DNA of 64,000 bases from Hemerocallis citrina (GCA_017893485.1 CM030360.1:18027971-18091970); one strand, 5' to 3'; positions 20,730-31,795 are shown, counted from the first letter of the stretch. Program-made: numbers and translations. Notes: generated by a model not told the origin, from the letters alone.

Positions 20730-21690
20730 TCGTGGGGGCAGTTCGGAATGGCCATCTTCCTCCGACCCGTTTAAGGACGAGCCGGTGAAGTAAAGTCGAG
20801 CCATAGGACCCTGACCATCGTGAGGTTAGTTTGAGGGATGCAGGAGCAGTTTCGAATGGCGAGCTACTTGTAATCCGCTTAGGAGCGAACTTGCGAAGTA
20901 GAATCGAGCCAAGTGTTGGACTCCGATCCATTCAACGGCTGCAGGAGCAATTTCGAACGGCGATCTACTTCCGGCTCGCCTGTAGACGAGCCGAGGAAGA
21001 AGTGTCGAGCCGAGTGCTGGACTCCGAACCATCGTGTGGTTAGTTTAAGGGATGCAGGAGCAGTTTCGAATGGCGAGCTACTTCTGGTCCGCTTAGGAGC
21101 GAACTTGCGAAGTAGAATCGAGCCAAGTGTTGGACTCCGATCCATTCAACGGCTGCAGGAGCAATTTCGAACGGCGATCTACTTCCGGCTCGCCTGTAGA
21201 CGAGCTGAGGAAGAAGTGTCGAGCCGAGTGCTGGACTCCGAACCATCGTGTGGTTAGTTTAAGGGATGCAGGAGCAGTTTCGAATGGCGAGCTACTTCTG
21301 GTCCGCTTAGGAGCGAACTTGCGAAATAGAATCGAGCCAAGTGTTGGACTCCGATCCATTCAACGGCTGCAGGAGCAATTTCGAACGGCGATCTACTTCC
21401 GGCTCGCCTAAGGACGAGCCGAGGAAGAAGGGTCGAGCCGAGTGCTGGACTCCGAACCATCGTGAGGTTAGTTTGAGGGATGCAGGAGCAGTTTCGAATG
21501 GCGAGCTACTTCTAGTCCGCTTAGGAGCGAACTTGCGAAGTAGAATCGAGCCAAGTGTTGGACTCCGAACCATCGTGAGGTTAGTTTGAGGGATGCAGGA
21601 GCAGTTTCGAATGGCGAGCTACTTCTAGTCCGCTTAGGAGCGAACTTGCGAAGTAGAATCGAGCCAAGTGTTGGACTCCGAACCCGTTGT
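20730..21690. repeat. 214-bp higher-order tandem array made of two 107-bp monomers
   Basis: GGGATGCAGGAGCAGTTTCG recurs at 20835, 21049, 21263 and 21477, exactly 214 bp apart. Each 214-bp unit consists of a type-A half (GGGATGCAGGAGCAGTTTCG, then GGCGAGCTACTT) and a diverged type-B half (GGCTGCAGGAGCAATTTCG, then GGCGATCTACTT). A final A unit follows another A directly at 21590 without a B. This A-B-A-B order is the layout of satellite higher-order repeats. Confidence 0.92.
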
Positions 21691-22005
21691 GAAGTGCTTA
21701 GCAAGTTGTGGGAGCAGCCATGTAGAAGAAGCTGGACTCCGAACCCACCATTTAAGAGAGTCGTGACTCGGAGAGATGGAGAAGCAAGAGCAATAATTTT
21801 CAATGAAAAGATGTAAAATTTTATTGAAATAAACTAAGTGGCTGCTCCAATAGGGCGAGCCATTATTACATGCTGTTGGCCGAGTTACAAGCATCGGCCT
21901 TATTGAAAATCAGAATCCTACTTCTATAATAAGGTGAGGACCTCTTGGGAGGAGCTGAGTCTTGAAGCTCGGCGGGCCTTCCTGTTTGTTTGGAAGAGGT
22001 GATGG
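21691..22005. other. Spacer between 214-bp array and gag
   Basis: Non-coding and downstream of gag in element orientation. No protease or RT motif follows the gag stop. Confidence 0.6.
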
Positions 22006-23769
22006 TCAGGGGAGGAGCTCGGCCCCCTCTTTTTGGACGAACTTGATCAGGTGCCCCCGTTGTATGAGTTCTTCGATCTCCTCCTTAAGAGCCCGACAAT
22101 CATCCGTGTCGTGGCCGTGGTCCCTGTGAAAGCGGCACCACTTATCTTTGTCCCTCTTCTTGCCAGGGGTATTCATTCTTGGGGGAGCGCGGAGTAGTCC
22201 TTCCTTATCCACCTCCATAAGGACTTCTGATATATTAGCAATGAGGGGGGTGAACTTCTCAAACCGAGGAGTCGGGCGGTGCTGGCCATTGCCGTCCTTC
22301 TGAAGCTTCTTAGCCTCTTCTTCTTCGGTCAACTTCCGTTTCGTCCCTGAGGTAGACCCTCCGAGGCTTGGAAGGTAGGCGGCCTCTTCGGCACGAATGT
22401 ACTTGTCACACCTGAGAAGGAGGTCGGCAAAGTTCTGTGGAGGCTTCTTAGCAAGAGAGGAGCGGAGGCTGGAATTGAAGACATTGGATTGGAAGGCGGC
22501 CGTTGCGACAGATTGGTCGAGGGAAGCTATAGACCTGGCTTCAGCTGTGAACCTCTTCACATAGTCTCTTAACTTCTCACCTTTCTCTTGCCTGAGCTGG
22601 AGGAGTGAGATGCTGGTCTTCTCCGTGCGCCTGCTACTCACGAAGTGGGTGATGAAGAGTGTTTCGAACTGCTCGAAGGAGAATATGGAAGACGGGGCGA
22701 GGCGGGAGTACCATTCCCGAGCCGAGCCCTTGAGAGTAGCAGGGAATGTCTTGCACAGCAGGGCATCAGAAGCTTGGTGGATGAGCATGAGAGTCTTGAA
22801 GCTCTCAATGTGGTCAACGGGGTCAGTCTCCCCGGTGTAAGTCTCAAATTGGGGAGGTTTGAAGCCGAACGGCACAGGTGCATCCACAATGGTTCGGGAG
22901 AAAGGGGGTCGAGTAGGACGTAGGGTCCTCCCCCTATGCTCTTCTTCTCGACCTATCTGACCCAGGCGCCTCTCTACCTCATGAAGACGGCGATACATGG
23001 TGTCGTCCCTCCGACGGTAATCAGCCGAGCCTCTAGACTCGTCTTCGTAGGAGGGAGAGCGAGGGCTGCGGCGATGGTAACTTCGGGAGCGACGAGGACT
23101 TGGGGTACGCCGGGAGTTGGTAGGAGCGGGACGAGGAGATGGGGACCGTCGGTGAGGGCTTCGGACTGGAGGAGGGGTCGGGGCCTTCGGCTCATTAAGG
23201 TTTTGACGGAGGTTGAGTGCCTGTTGTACCATTGCTTGGAACTGCTGGAACTCGGCACGGGTGATTGGTGCCTCATTGTTCCTGGGCTGTTGCCGATCTA
23301 CGGGGGAGTACCTCCTTCTGTAATGCTCGGGGGACTCCCTCCTTCCCCTTCGGACAGGGGATCTTCTGTAGTCTCGGTGGTGAGGGGACCGCTCACCCGG
23401 ACGTTGTTGGCGGGAGGCTCCCTTTCGGGCCCGCTTCTCGTCCAGACGGTGGCGTAGGTCCTCTTCCTTCTTCTGATTTTGGGGATTGTGAGAGGCCATG
23501 GAATCCGTAGAGGCGTTGTGTATGGAGACGCGGTCTTGGTGGAGCGGTTGCTTCATGCGGGAGCCCCCCGCACCGGCATTCTGTGGACCGGTAGGACCCT
23601 TGGGGGGTTGCCGATTCTGAAGAGGAGGCTGATCTTGTTGAAGAGGGTCCTCCACTTGAAGCGGGGGTTGTCCCTGCTGCGGAGCGAGTTGGACGGGGAC
23701 TACCTCTTGCTGATCAGCGGGGTTGGGTCCACGGTTGGACCCTCTAGATCTGACTTTTCTGGGAGGCAT
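22006..23769 (-). CDS. gag: Gag protein of the TR-GAG element (587 aa)
   Basis: An uninterrupted 587-codon frame starts at an ATG 73 bp inside the PBS. Residues 1-290 are hydrophilic and rich in Pro, Gln and Arg-Ser/Ser-Pro motifs. Residues 300-440 match the retrotransposon gag core with FETYTGETDPVDHIESFK, then KGSAREWYSRL and EKGEKLRDYVKRF. Near residue 544 there is C-X2-H-X4-H-X4-C (CRFHRDHGHDTDDC), the variant knuckle typical of Tat-lineage gags. Gag forms the particle that packages element RNA in the cytoplasm. It is the only protein gene of the element. A degraded homologue lies at 53276-54496. The open frame supports recent activity or recent insertion. Confidence 0.92.
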   Translation of the reverse strand: MPPRKVRSRGSNRGPNPADQQEVVPVQLAPQQGQPPLQVEDPLQQDQPPLQNRQPPKGPTGPQNAGAGGSRMKQPLHQDRVSIHNASTDSMASHNPQNQKKEEDLRHRLDEKRARKGASRQQRPGERSPHHRDYRRSPVRRGRRESPEHYRRRYSPVDRQQPRNNEAPITRAEFQQFQAMVQQALNLRQNLNEPKAPTPPPVRSPHRRSPSPRPAPTNSRRTPSPRRSRSYHRRSPRSPSYEDESRGSADYRRRDDTMYRRLHEVERRLGQIGREEEHRGRTLRPTRPPFSRTIVDAPVPFGFKPPQFETYTGETDPVDHIESFKTLMLIHQASDALLCKTFPATLKGSAREWYSRLAPSSIFSFEQFETLFITHFVSSRRTEKTSISLLQLRQEKGEKLRDYVKRFTAEARSIASLDQSVATAAFQSNVFNSSLRSSLAKKPPQNFADLLLRCDKYIRAEEAAYLPSLGGSTSGTKRKLTEEEEAKKLQKDGNGQHRPTPRFEKFTPLIANISEVLMEVDKEGLLRAPPRMNTPGKKRDKDKWCRFHRDHGHDTDDCRALKEEIEELIQRGHLIKFVQKEGAELLP

Positions 23770-23824
23770 GGCTGGAGAAGAGCTAGTCGACGAGGAAAAG
23801 GCGGAGGCTATTCGTATGGTGTTC

Positions 23825-23842
23825 CCACAGACGGCGCCAATC
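23825..23842 (-). other. Primer binding site of the TR-GAG element
   Basis: The minus strand reads GATTGGCGCCGTCTGTGG directly after the 5' LTR. TGGCGCCGT-type sites are used by plant Ty3/gypsy (Tat/Athila) elements and match a tRNA-Asp 3' end. Confidence 0.85.
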
Positions 23843-24464
23843 TGTTGCCGCTAATTTCGGTGTGGGGGCAAACAGACAGTATTTGTGAGTTTGTGGAAAA
23901 CCTGAATATCAAACACCTAACCTGTTCCGCCGGAGCTTGACCGTTGACTCCCGCCGTTCACCTGCAAGGAAGTGCGAGACACCGGGGTTGATCCCGGCGA
24001 CGCACCCTCCGACGCTCAAGTCAGTAACCAGAAGTGATTATGAAAGAGCGTTTAACTAGAAAAAGATTGATTACCTCTTAATGGAGATGGGTGTGGGGTA
24101 TTTATAGTCGCCGTTGGGATCAGATAAGGAATGTGATTCACGTGATCTGATAAGGCATAAAATCCTCGTAATCAGATTAGGAATGTAATCCCTTAATTCC
24201 CGGTGAAAAGATAGACGTGAATCAGAGCCGTTGATTTGGATTAATCAGAAACCCTAATTCTATCTTTTCTGGACTGGGTGTGTTTCGGGTTAGGACCCGT
24301 ACCCAGTTGAGGTGGATCCGTTCGCGGGTAATTGGATCTGTGAGAAGGAGACCCAGTACCCGTTTCGGACCCATTTGTTTGTGAAATTACCGTTTTACCC
24401 CTGAGCTTTAAGATTCGCGTCCGATGTGAACGGTCCCGATTTAATCCTATTTTTAGCCATATCA
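23843..24464 (-). repeat. 5' LTR (622 bp) of the TR-GAG element
   Basis: Same length and nearly the same sequence as 15144-15765. The visible differences lie near the PBS-proximal end (GTTTGTGG for GTTCGTGG, and AATATC for AATAGC). Confidence 0.9.
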
Positions 24465-25059
24465 TGTTATTATCTCTGTTAAAGCCATTAGTTTTGACTT
24501 GTATTATATCTTTTAATTAATTAGATTGGAGCTCAAGCTTTATATTCATTTTGCATTATTTCTTATCTCTATTTGGGGCCTATATTCTCTTTGATCTCTG
24601 TGCCTCATTCTTTTCTTTCTGCTCGGATCGTCGCTCGGTGTCACATGGTCTACAACGACATGTCTGGAGCTTGGAACGTCACCATCAGAGTGGCGCAACG
24701 GAAGCATGGTGGGCCCATAACCCACAGGTCACAGGATCTATTGCTGCTTCTCATTCCTTGCATTGTTTGCTATCCCCCCTCTCTTGCATTGTTCCCATCC
24801 GTTGACTTATTGCTTGGTTCATTCTTCCCTGTCCATTCTCTCTCTCATTCCAGCTCCACCTATTTCATCTTTTGCTTGGTCATCTTGTGTTGCTTCTTTC
24901 CTTCTGATATTGTTTATTTTCTTCCATGCATTCCACCTGACATCGTTGTTATCCACTGCTTGTTCCTTCCCCATTAATTCTCTGCTTTGTTACCCCCCAG
25001 TTTGCTTAGCCCTATCCTATGTACCGCCTAAGCAAATTTCGAGGACGAAATTTTTGTGT
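24465..25059. other. LARD internal region, 3' part
   Basis: It starts with the second TGTTA duplication (24465-24469). No coding motif is seen. It leads into the AATTTCGAGGACGAAATTTT block (25034) that precedes the PPT. Confidence 0.6.
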
Positions 25060-25074
25060 AAGGTGGGTAGGATT
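25060..25074 (+). other. Polypurine tract of the LARD-like element
   Basis: AAGGTGGGTAGGATT lies directly before the TGTAACCCC start of the right LTR. This arrangement is typical of del/Tekay chromoviruses. Confidence 0.85.
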
Positions 25075-26643
25075 TGTAACCCCTGTTTTCAATTATACGG
25101 ATTTCCAGTTCCTTCTTTCTCTCCATGTATTCTTATATTTCAATTTCCGTATAAATTCTTTTGGATGCATTTAAATCTTCTTGAATATGAACCCAAATTT
25201 ATATTCAAACTTGAATCTTGTTCCATTTCTTTTTATTTATCTATTTTGAAGCCTAAATTAATCCATCCTATCATTTATTAATTATTTTGAATTCAATTGA
25301 AGTCCAAAGAGTAGCCCATCCCTTGTTAGATTTTAGCCCATTGATTTTTTGATATATGTTATATTATTTAATTAATTGATTTGAAGCCCAATACCCACCT
25401 CCTAATGGATCTCTCACCCAAACCCACTAACCCAAATCAACACAGATTCTTTCTAACGGGCTAATCTCCATCAATTCCCCTAATCACTCTCCACTATAGG
25501 TAACTCCCAATTGAGTAACTAAATCCCTAATATTTGGCCCTCTAATCTCTCCCACTATCTCGAAACTTCCCCTATTATCTCTCTCTCTCTCTCTCTCCGT
25601 CCCGTTACTCCATTTCTCCCTCTCCTGTTTAACAAAACGAAAACAACCACACCAAACAAACCCAGAACACTCCCCTTCCTCCCGCTCACCCAACCGTCGA
25701 ACCCAATACCTCTACACCCCGTCACCTTCGCCTCCACCGTCGTCTCCTCCATCCTCATCTCCACCACCACCACAGCCGCCCGCCGTCGTCTGCAAACCAT
25801 CGAACCCAACCCCACCATTTCCCAATTCTCGACAACCACCATCCACCGTCTTCTTCACCATTACCCAACTTTGAACCCATCAACCTCGCCTCACCTCACC
25901 CCGAACCCACTAGCTTCGCCGCCGCGTCTCCCTGCACCATCGTCGAACTCCGAGCAATTTCCCCCGCCATCGCTCCCCTGTTTGATCGCGAAGAACAGAG
26001 CACGTCGTTTTTCGTCGCAAGCTCCGTAGTGCCGCCTTGTCGTTGCCGACTAGCCTCTGCGGACCAGCCGCGACCTTCCATCGAGCCGCCCATGCCGGTC
26101 GCTCCCCTCGCCCATTGCCTCTCTCTCAGTCGAACTGAAGAGGAAGAAGATGAACGGCCATTCGTCGATTTCGCTATTGTGTGTTCGGCTACAACATATC
26201 CGAGATTGGTGTACCGTGTTTGGGGCAGATCCGGTGCGGGGAAGGAATCTCATTGGATGATTTGGTGTTCTGTGTTCGGCCACACCAAATCGCATTTTGC
26301 TGTACCGCGTTCTGGCCGATCCGCTGTGGGGGTTGTGATCTGATTGGTCGGGTTTTGCCGTTTCGCGTTCTGCCACACCCGATCTCTCTTTCTGATTGCT
26401 GTTGCTGCTTGGATTTTCTTGTACGGTTTTGCACGTGCTCTTGGGATTGCTCCCCGGGATTCTGATCCCGTTATTCTTTATTAATTATCGAACCGTCTAC
26501 AAAGTAAAAGGCAAGTCATTTCTATCGAATGTTTTTGTATTATATTCGATAAATTTTTATTGAATTCCGCAAGTGGATCCTATTTAAAATCGTAACATAG
26601 TATTGTATCTATCGTTGAGATGCCACGGATTTACACGAGCGAA
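25075..26643 (+). repeat. Right LTR of the LARD-like element, first part
   Basis: It matches 9470-11037 with scattered substitutions and small indels. It is interrupted after GAGCGAA at 26643 by the CACTA-like element. Confidence 0.9.
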
Positions 26644-26654
26644 ACTACAAGGAA

Positions 26655-26945
26655 TTTGACATATAGTGACAGCAAAAATCCGTGGGTATAGCACAAAAAA
26701 CCGTAGGTATAGCCCGTAAAACCTATACCGACGGACATATTTTTCCGTCGTTTTTAATTAGCTATACCCACGGCAAAATGCCGTCACTATAGCCTATAGC
26801 GACGGTTTTTTCACCCATTGGTATAGGTATCGGTGTTATACCCACGGTTTCGTATCCGTTGGTATAGGTTTTAAAGACACCTTTTGCTTTCCTATACCCA
26901 CAGTTGAAACTCCATTGCTATAGGTTTTAGTGATGGTTTGGTAAC
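26655..26945. repeat. Left subterminal repeat region of the CACTA-like element
   Basis: Multiple copies and inverted copies of CCGTGGGTATAG / CTATACCCACGG and variants such as CCGTTGGTATAGG. The right end carries the same words. Confidence 0.85.
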
Positions 26946-28127
26946 AACTCACCAACTACGGCGTTGTTGTTTTTTTTTCCCCTCTTACTTGGATAATTGT
27001 TGTTTATTTTATCAAATCAAAATACATATAATTCAATTCACAATCGTATAGTTTTTAGGAATTTGATCATTTTAATAATCTTCCACAAATCTATGATTCA
27101 AGCATAATAAACAATAAAAAAAACATAGAATAAATTTTTTTTTCCAACTTAATAAATAAACTATTCATTCAAAATCATCCACAAATTTACATTCATAATA
27201 TGTAGACAAAGTTACATTCATAATCGGTTTTGCCTCATCAGTAGACAAAGTTACATGCATAATCTGTAGACAAAGTTATATTCATACACCAACCACCGAA
27301 TCCACCACTGATCCGTTCGCATCTGGAGAAACTTCTATATCCCCTACAATTGAAAGAGAGTTTAAGCATGAGGTATATCAGAAATAGAAAAAGAAATGCC
27401 GAAACTTCTATATCCCCTACAAATGAAAGAGGGTTTAAGCATGAGGTATATCAGACACAGAAGAAGAAATGCCGACGATGAAGTTTATTGATGGTTTGTG
27501 AGCTTAAACTGGTATGAGAAAAAGTGATTTACCTGAAGTGAAGATAAAATACTGGTTTGTGAGCAATGACGATGAAGTTTAAATACTTTTGTTTAAATAC
27601 ATATCATGTGAAGATAAAATACTGAAACTATATAGAATCATGAAACCTATGCAGTGTGAGGATTTCAAAAGTAAGGGTGGAACCAACCACAAGCGCATGA
27701 ACTATAATTAAAATGACAATTTAGCTCCAAATCAAGATTTTGCTACATATGATCCGTACTCACTGGACGGTCATGATTGAATTTAATCAAACACCTTCCT
27801 AACTTAACTAGGTACTTCAGTGTTACATCATGCAAAACCAAACACCCTTAAGGGAAGTGTTGAAAAACCGAAAGACAAAGAAAATCAAGTGACTCAAGAA
27901 GCCTTCTTTTAAACATAATTTTGAACAGCTAAAGACCATTCTTCAAGTATGCCAAATTAATGATGAACACAATTAGAAATCTAGTTTGCTTGGGAAAATT
28001 TATCCCGTGATCTTTACCAAGAGAAAAAAAAAAACAAGTCTTTTGTTGAAGATTAACAGGAGCATTTATAGTAAAGACCCACAATCACTACAGTCACCTA
28101 ACAAAGATAAAAGTTATCAAAACTTAC
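26946..28127. other. AT-rich interior of the CACTA-like element, no transposase
   Basis: Non-coding, with a two-copy tandem repeat of 73 bp (GAAACTTCTATATCCCC at 27328 and 27401). I looked for transposase-like frames on both strands and saw none. Confidence 0.55.
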
Positions 28128-28198
28128 AGGAAGCGTCTCCCAGATAGCTTCATCACTCATACTGTCTTCATCTCCTGGCATCAGAGCTCTACACATTC
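28128..28198 (-). pseudogene. Exon-like captured fragment, gene not recognised
   Basis: The minus strand has a short open frame reading CRALMPGDEDSMSDEAIWET, followed by a consensus donor GTAAGT (28122-28127). The codon use and flanking splice-like sites suggest an exon captured from a host gene. I do not recognise the protein. Confidence 0.4.
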
Positions 28199-28543
28199 TG
28201 AGTAAGGACAGAAACACGATATGAGGACAAAGAATACTTCAACAGACCAATTAATAACAAAATATGCCAATTCCAAAAACGCTCAAGTACATGAATCAAG
28301 GTTTTTAAGTTCACATCACCAACATCCTACTATGAGCATATTTAGCAACATGTCTGCATTGAGAAGCATAATTTATTTATGGTCGACCAGTGTGATAGCA
28401 TAACAAACAATGTAATAGAAGGATAAAAAAAATAAAATTAAAAACTATCCAATTCAACTTTGTGCGCCTTTTTTATATTATTATTATGAATGGTTATAGC
28501 ATACACAGATCACAAAATAGATAACTACAACAAGGAAGCACAC

Positions 28544-28618
28544 CTTGCATCTCACAGCCATATTAATTGCATCTGAGGGTCTGAGATCAAAGCTGATACT
28601 TTCACTTTCATTTCCCAC
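28544..28618 (-). pseudogene. Captured exon of a plant bifunctional nuclease (BBD/BFN family)
   Basis: A 75-bp minus-strand segment is bordered by an AG acceptor and a GT donor. It reads VGNESESISFDLRPSDAINM followed by AVRCK. The block 'FDLRPSDAIN.AVRCK' is the signature of the bifunctional nuclease (DNase/RNase) domain, where family members read 'VDARPSDA' or 'SFDLRPSDAINIAVRCK'. These proteins act in the nucleus and in stress responses in plants. Only this single exon is present, so it cannot encode a nuclease. It sits inside the CACTA-like element next to polygalacturonase exons in the same orientation. Confidence 0.75.
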
Positions 28619-28773
28619 CTGCATGTAATAGCATGTCTCAACAGGGTCTGAGAATCACAGGGGCTTAGAAGTTACAACAATCCCTTTATTTATTTAAAAA
28701 AACAACTCCAGTTAATCAATATATTTAAACTTGTACATATTTAAGTAAATGTTATGATTAGTCTTTGCCTGAC

Positions 28774-29953
28774 CTTGGTACTGCAGGGAGTTGGAGAGAG
28801 GCTCCACCATGGGGAGCCCTGGCCGTCAAGAGTACCGCTTCCTTGGATTGTGAAGTTACTGAGCCACTTCAGATTTATCCATTGGTATAGACTAGACTTA
28901 GACCAGGAATACGGATTCGGAGGAGCTAACAGAGTCCCATTGATCTGAAATCACATACTAATAAATAATTTACCAATACAATATACAGTATACAGTTTTT
29001 GATATGAAGTATGAATTATATTTCCATTTGACTTCCTTCTGTATGACCTATCATGGGCTGTAGGAACAAAGCTTCATTTATTGCCATTGATCTGTTTCTT
29101 TGTTCTTCATCCATTTTGCAATGGTATTTAAATTATAAGTTGTTTCAAAGCTTAACTAAGACCTATTGAAATGTGACTAAAATGTGCATCGATCATCGTC
29201 CGTAGGACTATATAAATATACAAGCTCTATATTCCAGTTAGATTTTGCCTGTGAAATTTAATTTCGGGGGGGATAAAAGGAAGTTTAATTGATAAACATA
29301 TTTACTTAAAAAGAACTATGGCTATCAGAATTTGGTAAAAAAAAATAACAATGGCTGTAAAAGAAAAACTAGATTTTATATATCTGTCAATGTAGTTTAA
29401 CTAATATCACACACATATTTACAAGGGCATTTAGCTTATCTAAAATGGAAATTTGAAAGTGTGAAATTAAACTGATTAATTGAAAAATAAGTTAAAAAAA
29501 AATTAAATGTGAAGCAAATAATGTAACCTGAAGAACAAGGTGAGGCATGCATGGTCCCTGGAGAGTGAGTGGTCTTAACACAAAACTATAACCTGCAGGA
29601 ATCTCTATGGTTGCTCCATAAACCTCACATGCTTCTTTCCATGCCGCTAGAACTGCCTGTTTAATTAACAATTAAGTTATTCCTTAGAAAATCTATCTGA
29701 ATATACGTATTTAAGATTAACCAAATGGTTTTTATAATAATTATCTTACCTTTGAATCGTTGGAAATGCCATCACCAACAGCTCCGAATGACAGGATATT
29801 GTAACGGGAAGGTTGAGTAGATCCTTTGTTGTAGTGACCCTTTTGTGGTCGATGTTTATTTTGCTTGTAATCTCCATTTTGCCACCCGTGGCTGGAAATG
29901 GCTAGCCATAGAACAACAACTGGAATCAAAAGTGTGTTTCTCTCTGTGTTCAT
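28774..29953 (-). pseudogene. Captured 5' part of a polygalacturonase gene (three exons)
   Basis: Exon 1 (29953-29750) starts with an ATG and a hydrophobic signal-peptide-like stretch and ends with YNILSFGAVGDGISNDSK, the N-terminal motif of plant polygalacturonases. Exon 2 (29656-29528) reads AVLAAWKEACEVYGATIEIP, then AGYSFVLRPL. Exon 3 (28944-28774) reads INGTLLAPPNP, then NFTIQGSGTLDGQGSPWWS. All three exons have intact frames (204, 129 and 171 bp, phase 0) and GT/AG borders. The catalytic region of GH28 enzymes (NTD, DD, GHG, RIK) lies in later exons and is missing. The enzyme family cuts pectin in the cell wall. Here it is a 168-codon fragment in a transposon. Confidence 0.88.
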
Positions 29954-30184
29954 CTCAACAATTCAATATATTATTGAGCAGTATATAATCTATAGGAAAA
30001 TATCTCACCTATATCAATTTAGAAGAAGAGATGAAGGGATTCGGGAAAAGCCTCCATTGCAAAAGATATGCATTCAATCTAGTTGCAAAGCAAACACCCC
30101 AAGCTTAAATTATAGATATACATTTCTGACTTTGCTCAGTTCATCTATACTTCATCTTCAAGAATTGAATTAACAAACTAAACG

Positions 30185-30442
30185 ATGAGTAGAATACCTT
30201 TTCTTCTTGTTCTTCTTCTATTAGGAGGTAACATAGTTGGATGCCGCAAAGAGGAAGACGTCGTATTGGTCTCCATCTATCACCTGCAATGGGGAACAGA
30301 TCAAACCATTACTCTTCAACCCAATTCTAGGTTTTTTCTGTTTGATGCATTTCCAGTTATATGGGATGGTTCAAAGGTGTCTTTGCTACCTGTCAAAACA
30401 ATAGGTAATCAAAATTTTTATAGAACAGAAATAAAATGGTAA
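30185..30442 (+). other. Small open frame with hydrophobic N terminus, not recognised
   Basis: An 85-codon plus-strand frame begins MSRIPFLLVLLLLGGNIVGC, which looks like a signal peptide or lipoprotein-like start. The rest has no motif I know. It lies between the captured polygalacturonase and bHLH fragments and opposite to their orientation. It may be chance, or a piece of another captured gene or UTR. Confidence 0.25.
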
Positions 30443-30473
30443 GAGTTCAATTTCTTTGTAAAAGAGAAAATTG

Positions 30474-31402
30474 TTACAAAACCTTTGGTTCATTGACAAT
30501 TGTGTTTTGGACTGCTTCTAAGTTTGTACATTGTTGTTGTAGTGATGGACCGGCATCTGAAACTGTCAATGGATTTCCGATTGTTCCTCCTACTTCGTTC
30601 ACTGAGTTACCCTTTGTCGCAAGGTTTGACAAAGGATTGAATGCCTGCGGTGCACGTGGCATTGACATGGGAAGCCCTTGCCCTTGCCCAGGCATTCCAA
30701 ACAGCTGAAGCCCTGTGGATCCTGGGAATTGCAATGTATGCATTGGTATTGGAATCATTGGGCGATTTGGAGAGCCATTCATGTCAAGCATACCCATTCC
30801 ATAGCCTAATCCCATGCCCATCCCCATGGCTAGACCCATGGGCGAGAAATGAGCCATGGTAGGTGCACGTAAATGTTGCATTCCTGGTGGTAACATCAAT
30901 GGAGTCATGCATAATCTATTCCCAATGGACATCATCTATTCCAATGCATCAAGATTTAGTACTCTGAGAATCTAATACATGATTTTTTTTTATAAGGAGT
31001 CAAAGATCTCAACCTGAATTTGTAGTTGAAGGGTTTTAAGGTACTCAATGGCCTCATCAAGCATCGAAGCCTTGTCCACCTTCAGAGCAAAGTGCAATCT
31101 ATTTCACTAAACTGATGTGAAACTCATTCAAGGCTTTAAAGATTATACCTTATTACAGTTTGGTATAAGCTCTTGCAACGCACGCATTTTCTCATTAATC
31201 TTGTCCCTCCGCCTCTGCTCATAACAGAAAAAATTACGCTACAATTGAATTACCAGCCCAGAGCAAGAACTGAAAATTAATAGATTGAATGACTTACTCT
31301 TTCAGACAAATTATGTACTTCAGCAGCTCGACTACGCTTTGTGCTCGTGCCTCCTCGTCCCAAAATATGTTTCCTTGCACCAATTGACTCATCATCAAGA
31401 TT
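30474..31402 (-). pseudogene. Captured 3' half of a PIF-type bHLH transcription factor gene (four exons)
   Basis: Four minus-strand exons with GT/AG borders and matching phase 0 junctions (31402-31298, 31214-31149, 31079-31014, 30935-30474) join into one frame of about 230 codons ending in a stop. They encode the linker GTSTKRSRAAEVHNLSER, the first helix [20 protein letters not shown], the loop and second helix [20 protein letters not shown], and a Met/Gly-rich C terminus with FSPMGLAMGMGMG and FGMPGQGQGLPMSMPRAPQ. The H-E-R residues needed for E-box/G-box contact are present. This is the layout of PHYTOCHROME-INTERACTING FACTOR 3-like proteins, which repress light responses in the nucleus. 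The N-terminal phytochrome-binding part is absent. The intact bHLH frame is notable for a captured fragment. Confidence 0.9.
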
Positions 31403-31795
31403 CTACAAATATAATTAGGCCAAAGCATAGCAACAACGACATTCAAGAAATTAGATCAAAGCATTTAGTAAGTACACAACAAAGACATTCAAGATTAAAC
31501 AATTATTTCTGTAAAAGTTGACACACATCGCTTTGATAGCCGGATTCCTCTGCTTCCCGATTTTTTTTATTAAAAAAAATGGAACAAAAATTCTTCCAAG
31601 TTTCTTGTAACTTTAATCAACTAACTAAACACTTAACGAAATTAAATAGAGTAATTCTTTCTTCCATTCTAAACGAACTTTACCACACAAAAAAAAAAAA
31701 AAAAGATCCGGTCAAATCAAGAATCAAACAAAAATAATAATAATAAATAAATAAAAAATGGAACCGATTTTTTAGATAATGGTGAAGCTGCTGAC

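Larger units (their letters stand above)
15144..24464 (-). mobile_element. Complete gag-only LTR retrotransposon (TR-GAG type, Tat-like Ty3/gypsy)
   Basis: Two 622-bp LTRs (15144-15765 and 23843-24464) flank a PBS, a gag gene and a long repeat-rich region, all in minus orientation. Both LTRs run TG...CA on the minus strand, and a perfect 5-bp duplication TGTTA borders the element. I see only two differences between the LTRs by eye, so the insertion looks recent. No protease, RT, RNase H or integrase motif occurs in the 8.1-kb internal part. Elements with LTRs and gag but no pol are known in plants as TR-GAG. The gag and the PBS resemble the Tat lineage, so an autonomous Tat relative would have to supply pol. 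Related pieces form the mosaic at 50510-57441. Confidence 0.9.

Noticed and set aside
18819..21690. Regular repeats considered as a CRISPR-like array
   Set aside because: Units of 116 and 214 bp are contiguous without unique spacers, and the context is a plant retrotransposon.
20542..21803. Frames of 68-129 codons repeated in the 214-bp array
   Set aside because: They recur with the array period on both strands and are a product of the tandem repeat.
22610..23940. Plus-strand frames opposite gag (up to 173 codons)
   Set aside because: They are antisense shadows of the gag gene and vanish in the related copy.
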